From Rhodospirillales bacterium (lineage in GTDB: Bacteria; Pseudomonadota; Alphaproteobacteria; Rhodospirillales; Defluviicoccaceae), in contig JADJRE010000021.1 in assembly GCA_016712375.1 (NCBI GenBank), positions 20,659-84,658 on the forward strand: a DNA stretch of 64,000 nt, in the 5' to 3' direction. Under the pieces are notes generated by a model. The model saw only the letters and a program-made list of their open reading frames with translations. It was not told where the DNA came from and ran no database searches. The translations under genes and the position numbers were made by a program. Positions 7,474 through 16,309 of the stretch are shown piece after piece; the first letter of the stretch is position 1; each line of letters begins with the position of its first letter.

Positions 7474-8262
7474 TCACTGCATGTCGACGGCGCGAACCCA
7501 CATCAGGCCGCCGCGTTCGACGGGCACCAGCTCGCCCGTCGGCGCTTTCATTTTCGTCGCCTCGTCGAGCACCAGCGCCGCGAAGCCCCACCAGCCGGCG
7601 CGGGGCATGGCGTAAGCGAACACACCCTGACCGTCAGCCTTGATCACCTGGGTGACGAAGGCTGCCGCCGGCGCGCTGACACTGCCGTCGTTCTTCCATT
7701 CCACTTCAATCTCGGCGTACGGCACCGGCTTGCCGTTCTGCCGGACGACGCCGCGGAAGACGTTGCCTGTCCAGACACCATAAGGCCGCGCCAGCGGTTC
7801 GATCTCAACCGGCAGGCCGACCAGTGCGTCCCAGCCTTCTTCGGCGCCGAAGCCGTCCACCACCACCTTGGTGTAATGGACGATCATCTTCTTCTCGGCC
7901 GGCTCCCAGTACGCCGCCGGTTCGATGAAGAAAACGTAGTCGGCGGGCGCGCTTACCTCGTAGCGGGCGCGGTAAGCAGTTTTGCCATCGACCGGCTGCT
8001 CCTGCAACGATGCGGCCAGATCCTGCTTCTTGCCGTTGGCGAGAACGCCGAAATGCAGCGGTCTGGCCATCGCCATCGTCGGACCACGCTCGAAAGGATG
8101 GGTGAAGACAATGTCGAGCGTCACGGTCTTCCCCGTCTGCTCGTCGACGACGTCGGTCGATGGAATCAGTTCCTGAAAGTGTGCCCGAGCCTCTGGTGGG
8201 ATAGCGATCCCGAAGCACCCGAGGGCAAGCGCCAGTCGCGTAGCCCGGCATTTATTTATCAT
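7474..8262 (-). CDS. DUF4198/NikK-like periplasmic metal-transport protein
   Basis: A DUF4198 protein of the NikK group that accompanies NikM/NikL. The chosen ATG at 8262 is followed by a Sec signal peptide ending near EARA-HF. The mature part has HFQELIPS, FTHPFERGPTMAMARP and KKMIVHYTKVVVDGFG, then a C-terminal Ig-like domain (VWTGNVFRGVVRQNGKPVPYAEIEVEW). A longer frame to 8415 exists, but its N-terminus does not look like a signal peptide. It is probably the first gene of nikK-nikM-nikL, with 47 bases to nikM. There is no clear ribosome site before the ATG, and the sequence there is very AT-rich, so the start is moderately certain. Confidence 0.75.
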   Translation of the reverse strand: MINKCRATRLALALGCFGIAIPPEARAHFQELIPSTDVVDEQTGKTVTLDIVFTHPFERGPTMAMARPLHFGVLANGKKQDLAASLQEQPVDGKTAYRARYEVSAPADYVFFIEPAAYWEPAEKKMIVHYTKVVVDGFGAEEGWDALVGLPVEIEPLARPYGVWTGNVFRGVVRQNGKPVPYAEIEVEWKNDGSVSAPAAAFVTQVIKADGQGVFAYAMPRAGWWGFAALVLDEATKMKAPTGELVPVERGGLMWVRAVDMQ

Positions 8263-8591
8263 AATATAAATTACCGTTTTTTGTATGTCAGTTGAACGGA
8301 CACTAGAAGCCTTGAGGATCGTTGCCAAGCCGCCGATTTCGCTAATCCGCCACCCCCCAACACTCGCGCGGCGCGTCGTCTTCATACACCGTTGAGATCG
8401 AAGTTTCGGGTGCACGGACCGTCAGCACAATCCGCCTGCTGTGCCGAATGTTCGCGCAAGCCCCCTAATGGGGTGCGCATCCGCCTCACAAACGACACTA
8501 TAATCACTGCAAAAATCGCTGAACACAATTGCAGCTCCGATCGCCGGATACTTGACGAACGGAACCGCGTTGGACGAGGAACCTATCGCTG
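8263..8591. other. Divergent intergenic region between nikK and chvI
   Basis: 329 bases between divergent genes. The nikK side (8250-8290) is unusually AT-rich for this genome. On the chvI side there is a perfect TATAAT at 8499-8504 about 88 bases before the chvI start, with only a weak -35. No RNA gene was seen. Confidence 0.4.
8499..8504 (+). promoter_or_regulatory. Candidate -10 element for chvI-chvG
   Basis: A consensus TATAAT in a GC-rich background, upstream of chvI and on its strand. The -35 position is poorly matched, so activator-assisted transcription (ChvI often regulates itself) is possible but not shown. Confidence 0.3.
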
Positions 8592-9284
8592 TTGACCGAT
8601 ACGATCGCGCTCGTCGACGATGACCGCAATATTCTCACCTCAGTTTCCATGGCGCTGGAGGCGGAGGGGTTCCGCGTGCTCACCTTCGCCGATGGAGCGG
8701 AGGCACTTGCCGGCCTGTCACGCCAGACCGTCGATCTCGCTATTCTCGACATCAAAATGCCGCGCATGGACGGTCTCGAACTGCTCGGCCAGCTGCGGCA
8801 AACCAGCGACATGCCGGTGATCTTCCTCACCTCCAAGGACGACGAACTTGACGAGATGCTGGGCCTGCGGATGGGGGCCGACGACTACATCACCAAGCCA
8901 TTCTCGCAACGCCTGCTGATCGAGCGCATTCGCGCGGTGCTGCGACGCCGCGTGCCGTCGGCCGGCACCGACAACGAAGCGGACGTGATGCGTCGGGGCG
9001 ACCTGGTGCTCGACGAGGTCCGCCACCTTTGCACTTGGCGGAACCTGGAAGTGAATCTCACGGTCACCGAATTTCTGCTTGTACAGGCGCTCGCCCGACG
9101 GCCCGGTCACGTAAAGAGTCGCGACCAACTGATCGATGCGGCTTACGGCGAGCACATTTATGTCGACGACCGCACCATCGACAGCCATATCAAGCGGCTG
9201 CGGAAGAAGTTCAAGGACGTGGATACCGATTTCGCCCAGATCGAGACCTTATACGGCGTCGGCTACCGCTACCGCGCCACCTGA
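8592..9284 (+). CDS. chvI: Response regulator ChvI (OmpR family)
   Basis: A 230-residue OmpR-type transcription factor, partner of ChvG. The receiver domain spans about 1-120, with the acidic pair in LVDDDRN, phospho-acceptor Asp53 in LAILDIKMP, the Thr in FLTSKDD and the Lys in ITKPFSQ. The DNA-binding winged helix spans about 130-228 with the YGVGYRYR end. The start is TTG at 8592, matching the conserved N-terminus. In alphaproteobacteria ChvGI senses acid or envelope stress. chvG follows 4 bases after the stop. Confidence 0.93.
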   Translation: MTDTIALVDDDRNILTSVSMALEAEGFRVLTFADGAEALAGLSRQTVDLAILDIKMPRMDGLELLGQLRQTSDMPVIFLTSKDDELDEMLGLRMGADDYITKPFSQRLLIERIRAVLRRRVPSAGTDNEADVMRRGDLVLDEVRHLCTWRNLEVNLTVTEFLLVQALARRPGHVKSRDQLIDAAYGEHIYVDDRTIDSHIKRLRKKFKDVDTDFAQIETLYGVGYRYRAT

Positions 9285-9288
9285 AGCG

Positions 9289-10902
9289 ATGCCGGGTCCG
9301 ACCCGCAGACGGCGGCGGCGGTTCGGGATCTCGCCGATCACTCTGCGCATCCTGGCCGTCAACCTGCTGGCGCTTGCCTTTCTTTTCGCCGGCATGATGT
9401 ACCTGAACGAATACCGCCGCGGTCTGATCGCCGCCGAACTGGCGACGATGCGCAGTGAAGCCAATCTCTTCGCCGCTGCCATAGGTGAAAGCACTACCTT
9501 TGCCGATCCCACCAAGGGCGAGGGGCTGATCACGCTTATGGCGCAGCAGATGGTGCGCCGCATGGCGGACACTTCGCGGTTGCGCGCCAGATTGTTCGAC
9601 GACAACGGCCTGCTGGTCGCCGACAGCCTGCTGTTGGGTGGACCTGGAGGCGTTGTCCAGATCGAGGAGCTGCCCCCGCCGCGGACCGAGCGCGAACAAC
9701 TCACCGATTTGCTGGCGATCTATGATCGCATCTTGGCACGATTGTGGTCGCGCGAGGATGTGCCGGCATATGTGGAAAACCCGATACAGCGAGCCCGCGA
9801 TTACCCGGAAGTGATGCTGGCGATATCCGGGGAGAGCGCGACGACGGTGCGTTCCGCGGCCGACGGTGGGATGGTGCTGAGCGTCGCCGTACCGGTTCAG
9901 CGCTACAAGCAGGTGCTGGCGGCGCTGATGCTGACCCGGGGATCTTCGGAGATCGACGCCGCCGTTCTGCAAGTACGGCTGGACGTTCTGAAATGGTTTC
10001 TGGTCGCGCTTGCGGTGACCGTGCTGATGTCGACCTATCTCGCCGGCACCATCGCCAGGCCGATACGTCTGCTTGCCGCCGCGGCAGAGCGCGTCCGGAG
10101 AGATCGCCATCGCCGCTACTCGATCCCCGACTTCGGTCGGAGGCGGGACGAGATCGGCCAGTTGGCGGCAGCCTTGCGGGAAATGACACAGACGCTTTGG
10201 CTGCGCATCGACGCCAACGAGCGCTTCGCCGCGGACGTCGCCCATGAGATGAAGAACCCGCTCAGTTCGTTGCGCAGCGCCGTCGAGACGGCGGCACGCA
10301 TCAACGATCCCGATCGGCGGCGGAAGCTCATGAACATCATTCTCGACGACGTCGGCCGACTCGATCGGCTGATCAGCGATATTTCCGATGCATCGCGGCT
10401 GGACGCGGAGCTGTCGCGGGAAAGCTCGGCGACGGTAGACGTACGGCAGATGCTGGCTACAATCGTTGAAGTCACGGAAATAACCGCCCAACAGCAGCGA
10501 GCTCGCCTCGTGCTCGATGTCGACGGCCAGCGCCCGATGCTGGTCAACGGCATCGAGGGCCGGCTGGTACAGGTGTTCCGCAATCTGATCGCAAATGCCC
10601 TGTCGTTCAGCCCGCCGGGTAGCGTGATCACTCTGCGGGCGCGCCGCGAGAACTCCTCCGTCGTTGCCGAAGTTCTCGATCAGGGCCCCGGGATCCCCGA
10701 GGGGCGTGAAAGCGACATCTTCCAGCGCTTTTACTCCGAGCGGCCACAGGACGAAAAATTCGGCCAGCATTCGGGGCTTGGCCTCAGCATTTCAAAACAG
10801 ATCATCGAGGCGCATGGCGGCACCCTCGTCGCCCGCAACCGGCGTTCGCCCGATGGCCGCAGCGTCGGCGCCTGTTTTGTCGTAACCCTGCCGGTCGAAT
10901 GA
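9289..10902 (+). CDS. chvG: Sensor histidine kinase ChvG
   Basis: A 537-residue membrane sensor kinase. It has TM1 near residues 17-39, a periplasmic sensor domain of about 195 residues, TM2 around 235-255 (FLVALAVTVLMSTYLAG), HAMP, a dimerisation domain with the phospho-accepting His at about 319 in VAHEMKNPLSS, and a HATPase domain with FRNLIANALSFSP (N box), DQGPGIPEG and GLGLSISKQI. The ATG at 9289 is preferred over an earlier in-frame ATG because that region overlaps chvI out of frame. It phosphorylates ChvI. Its position just before hprK and the PTS genes is the conserved alphaproteobacterial order and suggests coordinated control. Confidence 0.93.
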   Translation: MPGPTRRRRRRFGISPITLRILAVNLLALAFLFAGMMYLNEYRRGLIAAELATMRSEANLFAAAIGESTTFADPTKGEGLITLMAQQMVRRMADTSRLRARLFDDNGLLVADSLLLGGPGGVVQIEELPPPRTEREQLTDLLAIYDRILARLWSREDVPAYVENPIQRARDYPEVMLAISGESATTVRSAADGGMVLSVAVPVQRYKQVLAALMLTRGSSEIDAAVLQVRLDVLKWFLVALAVTVLMSTYLAGTIARPIRLLAAAAERVRRDRHRRYSIPDFGRRRDEIGQLAAALREMTQTLWLRIDANERFAADVAHEMKNPLSSLRSAVETAARINDPDRRRKLMNIILDDVGRLDRLISDISDASRLDAELSRESSATVDVRQMLATIVEVTEITAQQQRARLVLDVDGQRPMLVNGIEGRLVQVFRNLIANALSFSPPGSVITLRARRENSSVVAEVLDQGPGIPEGRESDIFQRFYSERPQDEKFGQHSGLGLSISKQIIEAHGGTLVARNRRSPDGRSVGACFVVTLPVE

Positions 10903-10966
10903 CCGTGCACAACACGCCGCGGGCCACGAACCGCTGGCCCTATTACCGGTCATTGACAGACCGCTG

Positions 10967-11422
10967 ATGCCGCAGCACGCTCCACCCATGGAATGCGTGC
11001 GCGGGACCTGCGTTGCGATTGACGGCTCGGGTGTGCTGTTGCGCGGGTCATCGGGAGCTGGCAAATCGGACCTGGCGCTTCGTGTATTAGCGACCGGGGG
11101 CCGGCTTGTCGCCGATGACTACACTTATCTGCAACTAGAGAGTGGCGGCTTGCGAGCCTCACCTCCCGAATCGCTGGCCGGTTTGCTGGAGGTGCACGGC
11201 ATCGGCATTATTCGCGTCGAAGCCGAAACAGATGTTCCGCTTATCGCGGTGATCGATCTGGTGCCGCAGGCGGATGTCGAACGGCTGCCGGTCATCGAAG
11301 AGGAACAGATGCTCGGCGTTACGCTGGTGCGCTTTCAGCTCACCGCTTTCGAAACTTCAGCGGCGGCCAAGGTTCGCCTCGTGGCCGAAATCGCTCGTGG
11401 CAATGTATCGCGCCTCACATGA
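10967..11422 (+). CDS. hprK: HPr kinase/phosphorylase, short alphaproteobacterial type
   Basis: At 151 residues it lacks the N-terminal domain of Gram-positive HprK and consists of the kinase core alone, as usual in alphaproteobacteria. Walker A is RGSSGAGKSD (27-35), followed by LVADDYT and the HprK signature LEVHGIGII. It phosphorylates the regulatory Ser of HPr (Ser59 in the HPr below). The 3' end overlaps rapZ as ATGA. Confidence 0.93.
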   Translation: MPQHAPPMECVRGTCVAIDGSGVLLRGSSGAGKSDLALRVLATGGRLVADDYTYLQLESGGLRASPPESLAGLLEVHGIGIIRVEAETDVPLIAVIDLVPQADVERLPVIEEEQMLGVTLVRFQLTAFETSAAAKVRLVAEIARGNVSRLT

Positions 11423-12387
11423 CTGACCGCCTCACTGCAACCGACAGCGACGCCGCTCCCGACGACAGACCATCTGCCGATCCGCTGGCGCCGCATCGCA
11501 TTCTGCTGATCACAGGAATGTCCGGCGCCGGCAAAACCACGGCACTCAAAGCTCTGGAAGACCTCGGCTTCGAGTGCATCGACCATCTGCCGCTCCGGTT
11601 GCTGCCGCGGTTGTTGCCGGGCGACGACGAAACCCAGCCTGCTCAGCGGCTGGCGCTTGGCATCGATGTCCGCACGCGCGACTTCGGCATTGAGAGATGC
11701 CTCGACATCGTCGACGGCCTGCGCAAGAATCCCAATGTCCTTATCAACCTCATCTTCCTGTACTGCGACGATGAGGAGTTGCGCAGACGCTACACCGCGA
11801 CACGTCACCGGCACCCGATGTCGAATGAACTGCCGCTAATTCAAGGAATCGCGCGTGAGCGACAGCTTCTATCGCCTCTGCGCCGATGCGCCGATCTGAC
11901 GATCGACACAAGTGCCCTAAACCCTGGGCATCTGAAGCAGCTATTCAAAAGCCACCTGGGGTTGACGGAGCAAGCTTCCCTCGTCGTGCAGGTGACCTCG
12001 TTCTCTTATCGCTCCGGTCTGCCACGCGATGCCGACCTTGTTTTTGACGTGCGTTTCCTCGCCAATCCGTACTATCAAGCGGAATTGAGAGGGTTGACGG
12101 GCCGGGACGGCGCGGTGCAGCAGTTCATCCGTGCTGACGGAGCGTACGCTTCGTTCTTCGAGTCGCTCACCCGCCTGCTGCAGCCATTGCTGCCTCGCTA
12201 CGTCGCCGAGGGGAAAAGCTATCTCACGATCGCCATCGGCTGCACCGGCGGCCGGCATCGGTCCGTGTTCGTCACCGAAGAGCTTGCCACATGGCTGAGG
12301 GGTCAGGGACAACAGGTGCAAATGCACCATCGGGATCTCGAACGGTCGGCTGGCCGCCTGACGGCGCCCGAGACGAAGGCGTCTTGA
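11419..12387 (+). CDS. rapZ: RNase adapter protein RapZ (YvcJ family)
   Basis: A 322-residue P-loop nucleotide-binding protein. Walker A GMSGAGKTT lies near residue 33, with LGFECIDHLP just after. The C-terminal domain has the conserved AIGCTGGRHRSVF and the TSFSYRSGLPRDADLVFDVRFL stretch. In enterobacteria RapZ guides RNase E to the GlmZ sRNA and so controls amino-sugar synthesis. In alphaproteobacteria its targets are less known. It sits between hprK and the EIIA gene. Confidence 0.93.
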   Translation: MTDRLTATDSDAAPDDRPSADPLAPHRILLITGMSGAGKTTALKALEDLGFECIDHLPLRLLPRLLPGDDETQPAQRLALGIDVRTRDFGIERCLDIVDGLRKNPNVLINLIFLYCDDEELRRRYTATRHRHPMSNELPLIQGIARERQLLSPLRRCADLTIDTSALNPGHLKQLFKSHLGLTEQASLVVQVTSFSYRSGLPRDADLVFDVRFLANPYYQAELRGLTGRDGAVQQFIRADGAYASFFESLTRLLQPLLPRYVAEGKSYLTIAIGCTGGRHRSVFVTEELATWLRGQGQQVQMHHRDLERSAGRLTAPETKAS

Positions 12388-12391
12388 GACG

Positions 12392-12799
12392 ATGATCGGC
12401 CTTGTCATCGTCACCCACGGTCGTCTGGGCGCGGAGCTGATTTCCGCTCTGGAGCACGTCGTCGGTCCGCAGGTCAACATTGCGTCCGTCTGCATCGGGC
12501 CGGATGACGATATGGAGCAGCGGCGGACGCAGATTCTCGACAGTGTCGCCAACGCCGAAGAAGGCAACGGCGTTGTGCTGTTGACCGACATGTTCGGCGG
12601 AACGCCTTCCAACCTTGCCATTTCAATCATGGATCGAGCAAAAGTCGAGGTGATTGCCGGCGTCAACCTGCCGATGCTGATCAAGCTCGCGAGCGTGCGA
12701 CAGACAGAATCGCTGGAAGAAGCGGCGCAGAGCGCGCAGGAAGCGGGTCGCAAATATATCAATATCGCTTCACGCCTGCTCACGCAGGAGGAGACGTGA
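12392..12799 (+). CDS. PTS EIIA component, mannose (EIIA-Man) family
   Basis: A 135-residue stand-alone EIIA of the mannose/fructose family. The phospho-His is His9 in IVTHGRLG, and LLTDMFGGTPSN is the other active-site loop. No EIIB, EIIC or EIID is nearby, so it is most likely a regulatory phospho-acceptor rather than part of a sugar transporter. It overlaps the HPr gene by 4 bases (GTGA). Confidence 0.93.
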   Translation: MIGLVIVTHGRLGAELISALEHVVGPQVNIASVCIGPDDDMEQRRTQILDSVANAEEGNGVVLLTDMFGGTPSNLAISIMDRAKVEVIAGVNLPMLIKLASVRQTESLEEAAQSAQEAGRKYINIASRLLTQEET

Positions 12800-13101
12800 G
12801 CTTCGGCATGGTCGATTACAGCCGCGACGGAGACATTCTCAGGTGCACCGCGATAATTGCCAATCGCCGTGGCCTGCACGCCCGTGCCGCCGCCAAGTTC
12901 GTCAAGCTGGCGTCTGGCTTTGACGCGGAGATCACTGTTTCAAAGCGCGGAACGACAGTATCCGGCCGCTCCATCCTCGGGTTGATGATGCTGGGCGCCG
13001 GACCCGGAACCGAAGTCGAGATTGCCGCCGCCGGCCGGGAGGCGGAAGAAGCAATAAATGTACTTGGCAGCATCATCGAGGCGAGGTTTGAGGAAGACTG
13101 A
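12796..13101 (+). CDS. ptsH: Phosphocarrier protein HPr
   Basis: A 101-residue HPr with the EI-phosphorylated His28 in ANRRGLHARAA and the HprK-target Ser59 in VSGRSILGLMML. Both sites are intact, which fits the presence of hprK in the same operon. It starts at GTG 12796 overlapping the EIIA stop. The N-terminus is about 12 residues longer than in E. coli HPr. Confidence 0.94.
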   Translation: MSFGMVDYSRDGDILRCTAIIANRRGLHARAAAKFVKLASGFDAEITVSKRGTTVSGRSILGLMMLGAGPGTEVEIAAAGREAEEAINVLGSIIEARFEED

Positions 13102-13180
13102 CGAGCCACTATGCGCTCCGGATGGCCATCACCCGCATGAGCGCGCCCGTCAATACGAAGCACCAGCCATTGGGAAGGAA

Positions 13181-14956
13181 ATGGCCCAAAAACTGGCCAG
13201 CGAGCGCATCGTCGAGGGTCTCGGCGTCTCGCCCGGAGTGGGCATTGGCGTGGCCTACGTTTGTGAGAGCGGCAGCCCACGAATTCCTGAATACCGCATT
13301 CGCCCGGCCGACATAGAAGCGGAGCAACGCCGGCTGCGTGAAGCCGTGGTGCGCGCCCGCCGGCAACTCACCCGGTTGCGCAGCAAGACGCGAGATCGTG
13401 CCGCCGCAAACGAATGTGCGACGGAGGAGGTGCTCTACCTCCTGGACGCCTACATCATGATGCTGAAGGATTCCCGGCTGCTGCGCGGCGCCTACGAGCG
13501 GATCGCGGGCGAGCGCATCAACGCTGAGTCGGCAGTTCAGGCAGAAATGGCGGCGATCTGCGACAGCTTCAGGACGATGCAGGACGCGTATCTGTCCGCC
13601 CGCGCCGAGGACATCCGCGAGGTCGGCAACCGGCTCGTCTCGCAACTCACCAAGGAGCCGGGAAAGCCGCTGTTTTCGATCCCGCACGGCAGCGTCATCG
13701 TTGCCGAAGAACTCACGCCGGCGGAAACGGCGCAGATAGACCCGGAGCACGTCGTCGGCATTGCCGCTCAGATGGGCGGACCGCAGGGACACACGGCCAT
13801 TCTCGCCCGCGCGCTGGGACTGCCGGCGGTTCTGGGCGCCGCTGGGTTGATGGACGCGGTGCGTTCCGGCGATCCGATCCTGGTCGACGGCGAACTTGGC
13901 CAGATCGTCGTGCACCCGACCCCTTCGGCTTTGCAGGAATACCGGCGCCGCCGCGGCGAACGGCAGGAGGAAGAGCTCGCGCTGCGCAAGCTCGCCGGCC
14001 AGCCCGCAGTGACCCGCGACGGCGTGTCGATCAGCTTGCAGGCAAACGTCGAGTTGCCGATGGAGATGGAGCACGTGGTCGAAGCCGGCGCCGCTGGCAT
14101 CGGTCTGCTGCGGACAGAGTTCATGTTCATGAACCGGCCGATGCCCCCCAACGAGGAGGAACAGTATCTGGCACTGCGCGCTCTGATTGAGCGGGCCGGC
14201 GGCCAGTGCGTTACCGTGCGCACGCTGGACCTCGGCGGCGACAAGGGACCGATCCCGTTTGTGGGCCAGTTCGGCGACAGCGCCACGTCGCCGCTTGGCA
14301 TCCGCGGCATCCGCTTGTCGTTGGCCCGCGCCGAGCTGCTGGAGACGCAGTTCCGTGCCATTCTGCGCGCCGGTGCGCATGGGCCGGTCCGTATCCTGCT
14401 GCCGATGGTCACCGCCGTCTCGGAAGTACGCGCCGCACGCGACGTGCTCGCCCGTGCCGCCCGCCGCCTTTACCGCCGCGGTGTCGAACTGCCCGCGGCA
14501 CTGCCGCCCCTGGGCACCATGATCGAGGTTCCCGGCGCCGCTCTAACCGCCGATGCCCTGGCGCTGGTCAGCGACTTCTTTGCCATCGGCTCCAACGACC
14601 TGACGATGTACACGCTGGCCATCGACCGCAGCGACCAGCGGGTGGCGCATCTCTACAATCCGCTCCACCCGGGAGTGCTGCGGATGATCCAGTTTGCCGC
14701 TGCCGCCGCGCTGCGGGCGCGCATTCCGGTCTGCGTCTGCGGCGAGATCGCCGGCGATCCGCGCTTCACGCCGCTGCTGGTTGGATTGGGCTTCCGCGAG
14801 CTGTCGATGGCCGCCAGCAACATCGCCCGGGTGAAGCGCCGAATTCTCGATCTCGACCTGCTGGCCGCGCAGCGCCGCACCCAGCTGATCATGGACGAGA
14901 CCGACCCGCTGCGTATCCAGGTGCTGCTGGAAGAGTTCAACGTCGCGCCCGTGTGA
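13181..14956 (+). CDS. ptsI: PTS enzyme I (phosphoenolpyruvate-protein phosphotransferase)
   Basis: A 591-residue enzyme I that transfers phosphate from PEP to HPr. Active-site His is near residue 203 in GGPQGHTAILAR. The PEP-binding TIM-barrel domain shows GLLRTEFMFMNR and the signature FFAIGSNDLTMYTLAIDR, and the Cys is in PVCVCGEIAGD. The start is ATG 13181 with GGAAGGAA upstream; an earlier in-frame start runs out of the HPr gene and is not conserved. There is no N-terminal GAF domain, so it is PtsI-like rather than PtsP. It closes the operon. Confidence 0.93.
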   Translation: MAQKLASERIVEGLGVSPGVGIGVAYVCESGSPRIPEYRIRPADIEAEQRRLREAVVRARRQLTRLRSKTRDRAAANECATEEVLYLLDAYIMMLKDSRLLRGAYERIAGERINAESAVQAEMAAICDSFRTMQDAYLSARAEDIREVGNRLVSQLTKEPGKPLFSIPHGSVIVAEELTPAETAQIDPEHVVGIAAQMGGPQGHTAILARALGLPAVLGAAGLMDAVRSGDPILVDGELGQIVVHPTPSALQEYRRRRGERQEEELALRKLAGQPAVTRDGVSISLQANVELPMEMEHVVEAGAAGIGLLRTEFMFMNRPMPPNEEEQYLALRALIERAGGQCVTVRTLDLGGDKGPIPFVGQFGDSATSPLGIRGIRLSLARAELLETQFRAILRAGAHGPVRILLPMVTAVSEVRAARDVLARAARRLYRRGVELPAALPPLGTMIEVPGAALTADALALVSDFFAIGSNDLTMYTLAIDRSDQRVAHLYNPLHPGVLRMIQFAAAAALRARIPVCVCGEIAGDPRFTPLLVGLGFRELSMAASNIARVKRRILDLDLLAAQRRTQLIMDETDPLRIQVLLEEFNVAPV

Positions 14957-15018
14957 CGTCCATCGGGCGACCGGGTGTGCCGAAGGCCATCCAAGCGTTT
15001 GACGGAGGTCCTCCCCGA

Positions 15019-16215
15019 TCAGTTCATCCAGTCGACGACCGTCACGTTGAGCGGCAACTGACCGGCATGCGCCGTTGGCGGCGAGACCGGCCTGATGGTT
15101 GCCGGAGTACCGTCATCTTCGGCCTTCTGGAAGTCGGGGGAGCCTTCCGGGTCGAAGCCGGTGATGCGAAACTGCTCGAACACGTAAGGCAGACCGTTAG
15201 CCGCCAACGAGGCCGGGCGATCCATCGCCTGAAAATGCAGATGCGGCGCCGTTGTGTTCCCTGAATTGCCGACCTGGCCCAGAACCTGGCCCTTACGTAC
15301 GTGCTGCTGCAACTCCACGGTGATCGAGTTGGGCGCGGCATGCGCGTAGAGCACATACACGCCCTTCCCCAGGTCCAGGATCACGTGGTTGCCGTCCGCC
15401 TGATCCTGCGGCAGGTTTGGCGGCAGCTGCCCCGGCGGCTGGTCGGGAAGATCCTTGACCACCGCCACCACAACTCCATCCGCGACGGCAAGCAGGTCCT
15501 TGCCGTAGATATGGAAGTCCTGCGGGACAGGAGCCCGTCCGGGTTGCCGAATCCACAGGCGGTTCTGGTCGTCCAGCAACTCCCAGTCGATGGCGAAGCG
15601 TTGCGAGTTCCACCACCCACCGTCGACGGGCAGATAGGATTGCACATGCCGCGCCGCATCGCAGCAGCCGTCGCCGGCGATGTAACCACTGCCGCGGAGA
15701 GGCGGTCCCAGAACCACGGGCGCTGCCTTCACCACCAAGGTCTGTCCGCCCATCATCGTTTGGCCGCCGGGAGACTGCGCCGACTCGGCGACAACGACAT
15801 GCGACAGGCGATCCGGAACAGGCACGCCCGCCGGAATCGCCGCGTGAACGAAGAACACGCCCCATTTACCGGGGGGTATCGTCGTTTGCCCGAGCGGGAC
15901 GTCGAGAATCCGCAAACGCTCCCGTATCGAGCTCCCGGTAAAGCCGACGTAGCCCCGCTGGGAATCCGGATCGAAGGCGACGACCCGGGTCAAAGAGAAG
16001 CCGGCGGCGGTCGTGTTGGTTAGCAACAGTTCGTAGACAAGGTGCGTCTCACCGTCCGAGCCTGTGACCGCTTGCGGCGGGTAAGGAACCGCTAGCGACA
16101 GCGGGTGATCCTGGGCAGACGTCGGTCCAGCCTCGCAAACGACGAGCACGATTGACAGGAAAGCCGCCGCGGCAGTCCTCCACCCGCGAAATACTCGCAG
16201 CGCATGTCCGATCAT
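15019..16215 (-). CDS. Secreted M23-family (LytM-like) protein with atypical metal site
   Basis: A 398-residue exported protein. It has a signal peptide (FLSIVLVVCEAGPTSAQ), an N-terminal all-beta domain of about 150 residues, and a C-terminal M23 fold with YVLYAHA and the zinc motif HLHF. The first zinc motif of M23 enzymes (HxxxD) reads RFAID here, with Arg in place of His. This variant is shared by some family members, and activity is uncertain. It may act on peptidoglycan or be a non-catalytic activator. It is on the strand opposite ptsI, 62 bases away. Confidence 0.75.
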   Translation of the reverse strand: MIGHALRVFRGWRTAAAAFLSIVLVVCEAGPTSAQDHPLSLAVPYPPQAVTGSDGETHLVYELLLTNTTAAGFSLTRVVAFDPDSQRGYVGFTGSSIRERLRILDVPLGQTTIPPGKWGVFFVHAAIPAGVPVPDRLSHVVVAESAQSPGGQTMMGGQTLVVKAAPVVLGPPLRGSGYIAGDGCCDAARHVQSYLPVDGGWWNSQRFAIDWELLDDQNRLWIRQPGRAPVPQDFHIYGKDLLAVADGVVVAVVKDLPDQPPGQLPPNLPQDQADGNHVILDLGKGVYVLYAHAAPNSITVELQQHVRKGQVLGQVGNSGNTTAPHLHFQAMDRPASLAANGLPYVFEQFRITGFDPEGSPDFQKAEDDGTPATIRPVSPPTAHAGQLPLNVTVVDWMN

Positions 16216-16309
16216 TCTCCGAGCCGTACGTTATTCCGCTACGACCAGACTATTGTTTCCAAACAACCCCGTCGATCGAGAAGAAAATCATGCGCATCAG
16301 CGTCGATCT

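Noticed and set aside
8263..8291. CTGACA-17 bp-TATATT promoter-like pair on the minus strand at nikK
   Set aside because: The -10 box would put transcription start inside the chosen start codon, so it cannot serve that start. Either the box is chance in AT-rich DNA or the protein starts elsewhere.
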